A stretch of DNA of 35,570 nt from Clostridia bacterium (GTDB taxonomy: Bacteria > Bacillota > Clostridia > Oscillospirales > CAG-272): assembly GCA_017452665.1 (NCBI GenBank), contig JAFTLZ010000066.1, forward strand, positions 1 through 35,570, in the 5' to 3' direction. This document shows, piece by piece, positions 23,143-30,525 of the stretch (positions are counted from its first letter, which is position 1; each line of letters starts with the position of its first letter). The translations under genes were made by a program, and so were the position numbers. Below the pieces are notes generated by a model. It saw only the letters and a program-made list of their open reading frames with translations. It ran no database searches and was not told the DNA's origin.

Positions 23143-24295
23143 AATCGGACAAGAAGAAAAGGACGCGGTTGCACGCGTGATCGATTCCAAGGAACTGTTT
23201 AAGGTCAACGGAGGAGCACAGGAAACCTATCATTTCGAGGAGGAGCTAAAGGCATATTTTCACACCGATCACACGATTTTGATGACCTCCGGCAAGGCGG
23301 CTTTGATCTCTGCCCTGATCGGTATGGGCGTCGGTCCCGGAGATGAGGTCATCATTCCCGCCTACACCTACATTGCAACCGCCATCGCAGTCGTTGCGGT
23401 CGGAGCCATTCCGATCATTGCCGAGATCGATGACAGCCTGATGATTGATCCCGCAGACGTGGAGCGCAAAATCACCGAGCGTACCAAGGTCATCCTGCCC
23501 GTGCATATGCAGGGCTATCCCTGCAATATGGATGCGATCACCGCGATTGCAAAAAAGCACAATCTGATGGTATTGGAGGACGCTTGCCAAGCAGTGGGGA
23601 CATCTTATCATGGAAAATTCGTCGGCACCATCGGCAATGCGGGCGCATTCAGCTTCAACTATTTCAAAATCATCAGTGCGGGCGAGGGCGGCGCACTTTT
23701 GACAAACAGCAGACAAATTTTTGAAAAGGCGCTGATTCATCACGATAGCAGTGCAATCGCTTATTTTGGAAATCAAATGGAGGATTTCTCCGTCGAACCC
23801 TTCTGCGGCACCGAGTACCGCGCAAACGAAATCACAGCGGCAATTTTGCGCGAGCAGCTCAAAAAGCTGGACGGAATTGTTCATGATCTCCACAAAAACA
23901 AAAGGCTGCTCTGCGAGGCGATCGGATGCAAGGCAAATCTGATTCCTTGCAACGATCCCGACGGCGAAAGCGCAATGGTTTGCACCATGCGCTTTGAAAC
24001 GGCAGAGGAGGCACTCCGCTTTTCCGAAGCGGTCAGCGGTGTCACGCTTCCCATCAAAACGGGCAAGCACGTTTACAGCAACTGGGACGTGATCATGGGC
24101 AAGCGGGGCGCGGCGCATCCCTTGATGGATCCGTTCAAGATGCCGGCAAACCGTGTGCCCGATTATTCCCCCGATATGTGTGCGGCAAGCCTTGAAAGAC
24201 TTGCCAAATGTGCGCATTTCAGCATCAATCCGGATTGGACGGAGGCGGACATCGAGAAGAGAGCCGCAGAGATCCGTCGCGGCTTGGAAATCTGA
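23135..24295 (+). CDS. DegT/DnrJ/EryC1/StrS-family PLP aminotransferase
   Basis: 386 residues. PLP-binding residues: Lys178 in AFSFNYFKIISAGEGG (Schiff base), Asp149 in LEDACQAVG, and the MTSGKAAL and PAYTYIATA blocks. The family transaminates keto-sugars or keto-cyclitols to amino-sugars for glycans and natural products. The ATG lies 7 bases before the end of the ceramidase-like gene, preceded by GGAAGGAA, so the two are co-translated. The pair suggests a small pathway where an amine is installed and an amide or ester is cut, direction unknown. Confidence 0.92.
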   Translation: MYRIGQEEKDAVARVIDSKELFKVNGGAQETYHFEEELKAYFHTDHTILMTSGKAALISALIGMGVGPGDEVIIPAYTYIATAIAVVAVGAIPIIAEIDDSLMIDPADVERKITERTKVILPVHMQGYPCNMDAITAIAKKHNLMVLEDACQAVGTSYHGKFVGTIGNAGAFSFNYFKIISAGEGGALLTNSRQIFEKALIHHDSSAIAYFGNQMEDFSVEPFCGTEYRANEITAAILREQLKKLDGIVHDLHKNKRLLCEAIGCKANLIPCNDPDGESAMVCTMRFETAEEALRFSEAVSGVTLPIKTGKHVYSNWDVIMGKRGAAHPLMDPFKMPANRVPDYSPDMCAASLERLAKCAHFSINPDWTEADIEKRAAEIRRGLEI

Positions 24296-24306
24296 ACAAG
24301 TCATGA

Positions 24307-24427
24307 CCACCGGCCATGCCGGTGGCTTGCACAAGCCCCGTGGGGCATTCCATACGCTGAGCCTTAAGGCTCGTCGAACTATCTGCCACTTGTGGTAGTT
24401 GCCCCACCGCCACAGATGTGGCAACTA
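24307..24427. repeat. Chain of five hairpins, possible transposon-end remnant
   Basis: In order: CCACCGGC/GCCGGTGG (24307-24325), GCCCC/GGGGC (24335-24346), the palindrome GAGCCTTAAGGCTC (24359-24372), CCACTTGTGG (24386-24395), TAGTTGCC/GGCAACTA (24396-24427). This density of subterminal hairpins is seen at ends of IS200/IS605-type or palindrome-associated elements, but no transposase remnant is present, so the origin is a guess. Confidence 0.45.
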
Positions 24428-24458
24428 TCCTTTAGCCTCCTTTGTGTAAATGGGAGAA

Positions 24459-24572
24459 AATTTGCAAGCAAATTGGCTCGCGTAGCGAGCAGGAGGGATT
24501 GTTTTTCTTGATTTTCCACGAGTACAACCCCTCAGTCAGCTTCGCTGACAGCTCCCCTTACACAGGGGAGCC
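24459..24572. repeat. Hairpin-rich repeat flanking the IS30 insertion
   Basis: AATTTGC/GCAAATT, GCTCGC/GCGAGC (24476-24490), GTCAGC/GCTGAC (24535-24549) and CTCCCC/GGGGAG (24552-24570). The last two, reading CTCAGTCAGC..GCTGACAGCTCCCC..GGGGAGCC, resemble a short repeat I associate with gut Clostridia genomes (from memory). No second copy is in this window. Confidence 0.5.
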
Positions 24573-24589
24573 TGGTATGTTATAATACG

Positions 24590-25741
24590 AAGTGCAACAC
24601 CCTCGTAGAATTTAAGATAAAACAATAGAATAATGAATTTGTATTTTTGAGAGAAAGGCGTAGCCTTGAACGAAAAAATACAAATTCGGGCAAAAGTATA
24701 GACTTCATGCCGTCCAAAGTGTAGAATGTAGTCACCACAACAAACATCTATACGGAGGTCAGCATGAAGCCCTACAAACATTTTACCACAGAAGAACGAA
24801 AATGTCTACAACAATTTTTGTCGGAAGGACTAAGTTTTCGAAAAATTGCAGATCTTCTCGAAAGAAGTCCATCCTCGATCAGCCGAGAGATTAATAGAAA
24901 CAGGGCTAAATACAAACCCCACAGCAAACCCGACAACAAATATTGGTATAACTATTGGCGTGCTCAAAACCTGTATATACGCCGCAGACGTGAACAAAAT
25001 CGCTTCGTTTTGCAACCCAACACACTTGAATGGGATTTTATTGTAAGTCATTTGGAGCAATATTGGACACCGGAACAAATATGCGGACGTTGGGAGCTGC
25101 GTTATCCGGAGAGAAAAAAGCTTTGTGTTTCCACCCTTTACAGAGCAATTAAAGCCAAGAGATTCCCTAAAATTACAGCTAAAGAACATCTGCGCCGTAG
25201 AGACAAACATAGATGCCACATGAATTCTAATTGCAATACAATCCAACCCGACCGTATTATTCCTCAATGGCTTGATGTCATTAAAACCCGTTCCAGAATT
25301 GGAGATTGGGAGGGGGATACTGTATATGGTGGAGTAGGAAAAGGGTTATTGGTCACGCTGGTAGACAGAAAAAACCGTTTCCTTTGTGCTGGATTGATAC
25401 ATAGCCGTTCATCCAAAGAAACAAGAGAAATGATTGAATTTTTACTTGAAGGCAAACCAGTGAAAAGTATTTCTTTAGATAATGGCTCAGAATTTTCCGA
25501 GTTTAGAGAATTAGAATTAAGTCTCAATACGGAAGTGTATTTTGCGGAACCTCATAAGCCTTGGCAACGTGGCACTAATGAAAATACCAATGATATTTTA
25601 AGATTTTTCTTCCCTAAAGGCTACAATTTCCACTCTTTGGATAATGAAAGTTTGCAAAATATTGTTTTATCTATTAACTTAAGACCTAAAAAATGTTTGG
25701 GGTGGCTTTCACCTTTTGAAGCGTTTTTTGGTGTTGCACTT
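24590..25741 (+). mobile_element. IS30-family insertion sequence, complete
   Basis: About 1.15 kb bounded by perfect 12-base inverted repeats AAGTGCAACACC (24590-24601) and GGTGTTGCACTT (25730-25741). It holds one transposase gene whose last codons run through and 6 bases beyond the right repeat. It is clearly more A/T-rich than the flanking genes. No matching target-site duplication could be read, so one flank may have changed, or the true ends differ by a few bases. It is inserted between hairpin-rich intergenic repeats, not in a gene. Confidence 0.85.
24635..24687 (+). promoter_or_regulatory. Long leader hairpin inside the IS30 element
   Basis: GAATTTGTATTTTT (24635-24648) pairs with AAAAATACAAATTC (24674-24687), and inside AAGGC/GCCTT forms a second stem with loop GTA. 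It lies upstream of the transposase. Such leaders can shield insertion sequences from read-through transcription; this is inference. Confidence 0.5.
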
Positions 25742-25747
25742 GCTTGA
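24764..25747 (+). CDS. IS30-family transposase
   Basis: 327 residues. The N-terminal helix-turn-helix (HFTTEERKCLQQFL, then SFRKIADLLERSPSSISREI) binds the inverted repeats. The DDE catalytic domain shows Asp in GDWEGDTVYG, Asp in SLDNGSEF and Glu in GTNENTND, in the IS30 spacing. The CGGAGG site is 6 bases before the ATG. The frame is intact, so the element could be active. Codon use is A/T-rich, unlike the neighbours. Confidence 0.95.
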   Translation: MKPYKHFTTEERKCLQQFLSEGLSFRKIADLLERSPSSISREINRNRAKYKPHSKPDNKYWYNYWRAQNLYIRRRREQNRFVLQPNTLEWDFIVSHLEQYWTPEQICGRWELRYPERKKLCVSTLYRAIKAKRFPKITAKEHLRRRDKHRCHMNSNCNTIQPDRIIPQWLDVIKTRSRIGDWEGDTVYGGVGKGLLVTLVDRKNRFLCAGLIHSRSSKETREMIEFLLEGKPVKSISLDNGSEFSEFRELELSLNTEVYFAEPHKPWQRGTNENTNDILRFFFPKGYNFHSLDNESLQNIVLSINLRPKKCLGWLSPFEAFFGVALA

Positions 25748-25802
25748 CAATCCGCCCCTACCGCTGCGGCGGGAACTGTGCAAAGCTAAAGTTTTTTAGA
25801 GG

Positions 25803-25894
25803 GGCTGAGTCAAGTTGATTTTTTTGACTTCAGCCATAGTAAAAGCGAACAAAAAACCAAGATCAATCAATTGATTTGACCCTGGGTTTTTGTT
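25803..25894. terminator. Two hairpins downstream of the IS30 element
   Basis: GGCTGA-GTCAA pairs with TTGAC-TCAGCC (25803-25835). AACAAAAAACC with inner ATCAAT pairs with ATTGAT and GGTTTTTGTT (25848-25894), followed by ATTTTT. They would stop transcription out of the element on the plus strand. Confidence 0.55.
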
Positions 25895-25961
25895 ATTTTT
25901 AAACAAGCTGTTCATAGTTTGTTAATGCTATGAATCAGCCCCTTTCATTAAACAATCAACA

Positions 25962-25990
25962 ACGGCGGCGAGAAAAATCCTCGCCGCCGT
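25962..25990. terminator. Strong terminator at the end of the transketolase operon
   Basis: ACGGCGGCGAG, AAAAATC, CTCGCCGCCGT: a perfect 11-base-pair stem. T-rich sequence follows on both strands (CAATTTTTATTT on plus, TGTTGATTGTTT on minus). It begins about 7 bases beyond the transketolase stop. Confidence 0.85.
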
Positions 25991-25996
25991 CAATTT

Positions 25997-26938
25997 TTAT
26001 TTCTTCATCGAAATTGCTTTTTTCGCGCTCTCCGCAATTTTCGCGGGCGTCAGACCGTACGCCTCCAGAAGCGCGGGAACCGTACCGGAATGTCCGTAGG
26101 TATCATTCATGCCCACGCGGATCACGGGAACCGGAACCGTCTCGCAAATCGCCTCGGTCACAGCCGCGCCCAAGCCGCCGATGACATTGTGCTCCTCTGC
26201 GGTCACCAAAGCGCCCGTTTCGGCAGCGGCCTTTGCCAGAATGTCGCGGTCAATGGGCTTGATCGTGTGGATGTTGATCACCCGCGCGTCAATTCCCTCG
26301 GCGGCAAGCAGCTCACGCGCCTCCAGCGCTACGGAAACCATCAGACCCGTGGCAACAATGGTCACATCCTTACCGTCTGCCAGGCAAACGCCCTTGCCAA
26401 GCTCAAATTTGTATTCGGGGCAGTCGTTGATCACCGGAACCGCAAATCTGCCAAAACGCAGATAGAACGGGCCGTTGGTAGAAAGTGCCGCCTCAACCGC
26501 TGCCTTTGCTTCCACTGCATCGGACGGGTTGACGACCGTCATCCCCGGAATGGTGCGCATCAGCGCGATGTCCTCGTTGCATTGGTGCGTTGCACCGTCC
26601 TCGCCCACGGTAATACCCGCGTGCGTTGCACCGATTTTGACGTTGAGGTGCGGATATCCGATGGAGTTGCGCACCTGCTCAAAGGCTCTGCCTGCGGCAA
26701 ACATTGCAAAGCTGGAGGCAAACACGGTCTTGCCCGTGGTCGCAATTCCTGCCGCAACGCTCATCATATTTCCCTCGGCAATGCCGCAATCAAAAAATCT
26801 TTCGGGGCACGCCTTTTTGAATTTCACCGTTTTGGTCGCTTCCGCCAGGTCGGCGTCCAGCACCACAAAATCATATTTGTCGGCAAGCTCTACCAGAGCC
26901 GCGCCGTAAGCCTCTCTCGTTGCCAGTTTTTCTGCCAT
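25997..26938 (-). CDS. Transketolase, C-terminal subunit (split enzyme)
   Basis: 313 residues: the pyrimidine-binding and C-terminal domains of transketolase. Visible: REAYGAALVELA, the cofactor Glu region CGIAEGNMMSVAAGIA, FASSFAMFAAGRAFEQVR, GEDGATHQCNEDIALMR and the C-terminal ATGLMVSVALEAR. The start is MAEKLATREAY at 26938, with a GGGGGAGAG site; an upstream in-frame extension was rejected. It forms one enzyme with the product of the gene 13 bases upstream, moving two-carbon units in the pentose phosphate pathway. This could link to the pentoses made by deoxynucleoside salvage. Confidence 0.93.
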   Translation of the reverse strand: MAEKLATREAYGAALVELADKYDFVVLDADLAEATKTVKFKKACPERFFDCGIAEGNMMSVAAGIATTGKTVFASSFAMFAAGRAFEQVRNSIGYPHLNVKIGATHAGITVGEDGATHQCNEDIALMRTIPGMTVVNPSDAVEAKAAVEAALSTNGPFYLRFGRFAVPVINDCPEYKFELGKGVCLADGKDVTIVATGLMVSVALEARELLAAEGIDARVINIHTIKPIDRDILAKAAAETGALVTAEEHNVIGGLGAAVTEAICETVPVPVIRVGMNDTYGHSGTVPALLEAYGLTPAKIAESAKKAISMKK

Positions 26939-26951
26939 TGTTCTCTCCCCC

Positions 26952-27773
26952 TTACGCATTCAGCTCTGCCAACGCCTGCGCGCATTGCTCATCGTTGGGA
27001 GCCGCACCGTGCCAGTTGACCTTGTTTTCCATGAAGGAAACGCCCTTGCCCTTAACCGTTTTTGCGATGATGGCGGTCGGCTTGCCCTTCACGGTCTTTG
27101 CCTCGTCAAACGCCGCCTTGATCTGATCAAAATCGTGACCGTCAATGGAAATGACGTGGAAGCCGAATGCCTCCAGCTTTTTGTCGTGCGGTGTGGGGTT
27201 CATGACCTCAGCCACGGGGCCGTCGATCTGCAAGCCGTTCCAGTCCACTACCACGCAAAGGTTGTCCAGCTTGTAGTGCGCGGCAAACATACACGCCTCC
27301 CAAACCTGCCCCTCCTCGCTCTCGCCGTCACCGACAACGGTATAAACGCGGTAGCTTTTTCCGTCGATCTTGCCCGCCAAAGCCATGCCTGCCGCCGAGC
27401 TGATACCAAGTCCCAGCGAGCCTGCCGACATATCCACACCGGGGGTCAGCGTCATATCGGGATGTCCCTGCAAACGGGAGCCGATCTTACGCAGGGTCGT
27501 CAGCTCCTCCACGGGAAAATAACCGCGGTTTGCCAGCGTTGCGTAAAGAGCGGGCGCACAGTGTCCCTTCGAAAGGACAAAGCGATCGCGCTCCGCCATC
27601 TGCGGCTGTGCGGGATCAATATTCATCTCCTCAAAATACAGATACGCAAGCACGTCTGCAATCGACAGCGAGCCTCCGGGATGTCCGGATTTTGCCGCGT
27701 GGGTTCCCTTGATGATCCCGATGCGGATCTCGTTCGCCGCATGGCGAAGTGCTTCCAATTTTGTTTGTTCCAT
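26952..27773 (-). CDS. Transketolase, N-terminal (thiamine-diphosphate binding) subunit
   Basis: 273 residues covering the ThDP/diphosphate-binding domain. Visible: KSGHPGGSLSIADVLAYLYF, DRFVLSKGHCAPALYATLA, GSLGLGISSAAGMA and the metal-ThDP motif GDGESEEGQVWEA...VVDWNGLQIDG. The AGGAGG site precedes the ATG at 27773. The promoter is perfect consensus. N then C order with a 13-base gap is typical of split transketolases in Bacillota and archaea. Confidence 0.94.
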   Translation of the reverse strand: MEQTKLEALRHAANEIRIGIIKGTHAAKSGHPGGSLSIADVLAYLYFEEMNIDPAQPQMAERDRFVLSKGHCAPALYATLANRGYFPVEELTTLRKIGSRLQGHPDMTLTPGVDMSAGSLGLGISSAAGMALAGKIDGKSYRVYTVVGDGESEEGQVWEACMFAAHYKLDNLCVVVDWNGLQIDGPVAEVMNPTPHDKKLEAFGFHVISIDGHDFDQIKAAFDEAKTVKGKPTAIIAKTVKGKGVSFMENKVNWHGAAPNDEQCAQALAELNA

Positions 27774-27810
27774 TTCGGTCCTCCTGAGCATGAAATATAA
27801 CATCGTTTTC

Positions 27811-27839
27811 ATTATACAACAAAAAGCGCGCCTTGTCAA
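27811..27839 (-). promoter_or_regulatory. Consensus sigma-A promoter of the transketolase operon
   Basis: Minus strand TTGACA (27834-27839), 17-base spacer, TATAAT (27811-27816). Confidence 0.92.
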
Positions 27840-27926
27840 GAGATTTATCCGGAAAAAAGAACGTCAAGCAAAAGAATCCCCGCTCCCACCCCGCGCGGAA
27901 AATTCTGTATTTTCACAAAAACCGCC

Positions 27927-27955
27927 TTGACTTTTTCCCTATAATATGTTAATAT
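27927..27955 (+). promoter_or_regulatory. Promoter of the RNHCP gene cluster
   Basis: TTGACT (27927-27932), 17-base spacer, TAATAT (27950-27955). A TATAAT within the spacer is too close to this -35 to serve it. Confidence 0.5.
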
Positions 27956-27989
27956 ATAAGTTAATCTTATTTGTCGGGAGGAGTACGGA

Positions 27990-28316
27990 ATGGAGCAAAA
28001 ACGGTTCAGCAAAAACGACAGCGGGTTTATCTGCACACACTGTCAAAAGCAGGTGGAGCCGCTGGGATATACCTCGCGCAATCACTGTCCGTTTTGTCTT
28101 TGGTCAAAGCACGTGGATATCAACCCCGGTGACCGCGCCAACGAATGCGGAGGCGAGATGGAACCGATCCGCACCGAGCCGGATCCGCGTCGGGGGTACG
28201 TCATCCTGCACCGCTGTACCAAGTGCGGGGAGATCCGCCGCAACCGTGCCGCGCACGAGGCAAAGGTACAACCCGACAATCTCAAATTACTCATTCGCCT
28301 GACGGCAGGAAAATAA
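27990..28316 (+). CDS. RNHCP-domain zinc-ribbon-like protein
   Basis: 108 residues with the name-giving motif SRNHCPFCLWSKHVD (residues about 29-43) and PGDR. Cysteine pairs CTHCQ (near 15), CPFC and CTKCG suggest two zinc knuckles. RNHCP proteins are small Bacillota proteins of unknown biochemical role, with an RNA or ribosome link suspected. The GGGAGGAG site is 7 bases upstream of the ATG. It is followed after 14 bases by the DJ-1 gene, probably in one operon. Confidence 0.9.
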   Translation: MEQKRFSKNDSGFICTHCQKQVEPLGYTSRNHCPFCLWSKHVDINPGDRANECGGEMEPIRTEPDPRRGYVILHRCTKCGEIRRNRAAHEAKVQPDNLKLLIRLTAGK

Positions 28317-28330
28317 GGAGGAAAACAATC

Positions 28331-28876
28331 ATGATTTATATGTTTTTGGCAAACGGATTTGAAGAAGTAGAGGCACTCGCTCCCCTGGATCTGCTCCGCC
28401 GCGCGGGCTGTACCGTTACCACCGTGGGTATTGGAGGAGACACGATCCTCGGTGCGCACGGCATTCCCGTGCAGGCGGATATCCCGGACACCATGTTTCG
28501 GGACGCAAAGCCGGAGATGATCATCCTCCCCGGCGGAATGCCCGGCACGAGACATTTGGACGAAAGCCGCACCGTAGACGCCGCTTTGCGCGCCGCCGTT
28601 GCCTCCGATGCCTACCTTGCCGCCATTTGCACCGCCCCCTCGGTGCTTGGAAAGCGCGGATACCTGAAGGGCAAAACCGCTGTCTGCTTTCCGGGCTTTG
28701 AGGATCAGCTCCTCGGTGCAACCCTGCCGGCTGCCGGCGTGCGAGTGGTCACAGACGGAAAGCTGATCACCGCCGCAGGCATGGGCGTGGCATTGGAATT
28801 CGGACTTGCATTGGTGCGCGTACTGAAGGGTGATGAAACGGCCGAAAAGCTCCGCACCGCCGTATTGGCAGATTGA
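28331..28876 (+). CDS. DJ-1/PfpI-family protein
   Basis: 181 residues. The DJ-1 signature is ANGFEEVEALAPLDLLRRAG with Glu14 at the DJ-1 Glu18 position, ILPGGMPGTRHL, and nucleophile Cys100 in the elbow AAICTAPSVLG. The family includes glyoxalase III/deglycase-like and chaperone-like members; it closely resembles the YajL/ThiJ-type subgroup. The AAGGAGG site fits the start. It ends one base before the next start (TGACATG), so it is coupled to the folate/protease fusion. Confidence 0.93.
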   Translation: MIYMFLANGFEEVEALAPLDLLRRAGCTVTTVGIGGDTILGAHGIPVQADIPDTMFRDAKPEMIILPGGMPGTRHLDESRTVDAALRAAVASDAYLAAICTAPSVLGKRGYLKGKTAVCFPGFEDQLLGATLPAAGVRVVTDGKLITAAGMGVALEFGLALVRVLKGDETAEKLRTAVLAD

Positions 28877-28877
28877 C

Positions 28878-30497
28878 ATGACCAAAAACGAGTTGCGAAA
28901 ATTGCTTCGGGAGAGGCGAAAAACCGTTCCCGACGGGCAAAAAAAGGAGCTGGACGCTGCCATTGTACAGCAGGTTGCCGCATCGAAGCTGTTTCAAAAC
29001 GCCTCGATGCTGTTGCTGTACGCTCCGATGGAGGGCGAGATCAATCTGCTCCCCTTGGCGCGCGTGGCACGGGAGCGCAACATTCCCATCGCTTTCCCGC
29101 GTTGCGATACGGAACGCGGCACCATGGAATTTTACCTTCTCAACACGGACGCAAGGCTGACAAAGGGGGCTTACGGAATCCCGGAGCCCCCCGCCGACGC
29201 TCCCATATGCGTGCCGGACAAGCATGCGCTCTGCATTTTGCCGGGGCTGTCCTTTGATCCCGCAGGCAACCGCCTGGGTTACGGAAAGGGCTATTACGAC
29301 CGTTATCTTGCTACCTTCCCCGGTGTTACGGTGGGGGCAGTATATTCCCGCATGATGCTCCGCTCGATCCCGACCGAGGCACACGATCTGCCCGCCGCTC
29401 ATCTCGTCACCGAGCACGGCTTCCGACAGGTCGCGCCCTCCATACCCGCGCAAGAAGCGGCACACTCCGAGCAGGAATCGCAAGCCGACAAAGCATCCGC
29501 CCGCAAAAGCCAGACCGCAAAAGACCTCGTGAACCAAATCAAGGGCGCGTGGAAGGCGCTATGGCAGGCAAGGAGCGAAAGTACGGTCAAGCCTCTGCAC
29601 GCCCCGCTCGCACTGGTGCTGTGTACCTTTGTGCTGCTGTTGCTCTCCCGCCCGGTGGATGCGAACCTTCTCAACCGTGAAAACGAATACATCGGCGTCA
29701 TTCTGTTGCAAATTCTGATCTTTGCTGTCCCCGCCGTTTTGTATTGCAAGATCAAGGGCGAAAAATTTTCGGATCGGATCCGTATGCGCCTCATTCAGCC
29801 AAGCCACCTATTTTTTCTGCTTTTCCTTTTGGTCGTTATGATCACGGGAAGCCTGCTGACCTCCATTCTGACGGGAGGGATCGAAACCCTCAGCGGCAAT
29901 TTTACGCTGTACGGCACCTTCGTGGCACACATGGGAGGCACAGCCGAAACGGTGTACGCGATCTTAGCCTACGCCCTGCTCCCTGCGTTTTGTGAGGAGC
30001 TGGTGTTCCGCTCGCTCCTTTGCGCCGAGTACGAAAAATACGGCGTCGGCGTCTCCGTCACGGTCAGCGCACTCTGCTTTGCCATGCTACACTTCTCCTT
30101 CCAACTTTTTTTGACCTATCTGCTTTTGGGAGTCCTGCTGGCAGGCGCCATGTACGCCACACGCTCGTTTTTAGCCCCCTTTTTGTTGCATCTGGGCTAC
30201 AACATTTTCTGTCTGTTCGGGCAGCCTTATCTTTCCGCCTTCTACGTCAACGCGGGAAGCAACGAGATCTTTCTGTTCTGCTTGATCGTCCTCTTTCTGC
30301 TGTTCGCGGCGTTTGCGGCGGGCGAAGCAAGAAAGATCTATCATATCTACGCCAAAAAGAACGCGGATTCCTCTTATACCACCGCCGTTCCCTTCAAACT
30401 CTATCCGCAACACCTGCTGTTTTCTGTGCTGTCGCCACTGTCTGCCGTATGCCTTGCCGTATGGCTGACCGTGTCGATCGTACGCCTGCTCACCTGA
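28878..30497 (+). CDS. 5-formyltetrahydrofolate cyclo-ligase fused to a CPBP intramembrane protease
   Basis: 539 residues in one uninterrupted frame. Residues 1-185 are a full cyclo-ligase: KNELRKLLRERRK, LLLYAPMEGEI and the ATP/folate motif FDPAGNRLGYGKGYYDRYL (126-144). This enzyme converts 5-formyl-THF to 5,10-methenyl-THF. A charged linker (186-240) follows. Residues 241-539 are polytopic, with CPBP motifs EELVFR (Glu373, Glu374, Arg378), FAMLHF (His405) and HLGYN (His438, Asn442). The cyclo-ligase would thus be tethered to the inner face of the membrane. The start at 28878 has no clear ribosome site and depends on the DJ-1 stop. No frameshift or stop lies between the domains. Confidence 0.9.
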   Translation: MTKNELRKLLRERRKTVPDGQKKELDAAIVQQVAASKLFQNASMLLLYAPMEGEINLLPLARVARERNIPIAFPRCDTERGTMEFYLLNTDARLTKGAYGIPEPPADAPICVPDKHALCILPGLSFDPAGNRLGYGKGYYDRYLATFPGVTVGAVYSRMMLRSIPTEAHDLPAAHLVTEHGFRQVAPSIPAQEAAHSEQESQADKASARKSQTAKDLVNQIKGAWKALWQARSESTVKPLHAPLALVLCTFVLLLLSRPVDANLLNRENEYIGVILLQILIFAVPAVLYCKIKGEKFSDRIRMRLIQPSHLFFLLFLLVVMITGSLLTSILTGGIETLSGNFTLYGTFVAHMGGTAETVYAILAYALLPAFCEELVFRSLLCAEYEKYGVGVSVTVSALCFAMLHFSFQLFLTYLLLGVLLAGAMYATRSFLAPFLLHLGYNIFCLFGQPYLSAFYVNAGSNEIFLFCLIVLFLLFAAFAAGEARKIYHIYAKKNADSSYTTAVPFKLYPQHLLFSVLSPLSAVCLAVWLTVSIVRLLT

Positions 30498-30525
30498 TAT
30501 TTATCTACGATACGAAAGGATCCTC

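Noticed and set aside
23246..24424. Minus-strand open frame of 392 codons
   Set aside because: Antisense to the DegT-type aminotransferase, with a composition typical of a shadow frame.
24307..24427. tRNA or CRISPR-like interpretation of the hairpin chain
   Set aside because: The stems differ from one another, with no regular repeat-spacer spacing and no cloverleaf with a TTCGA-type T loop.
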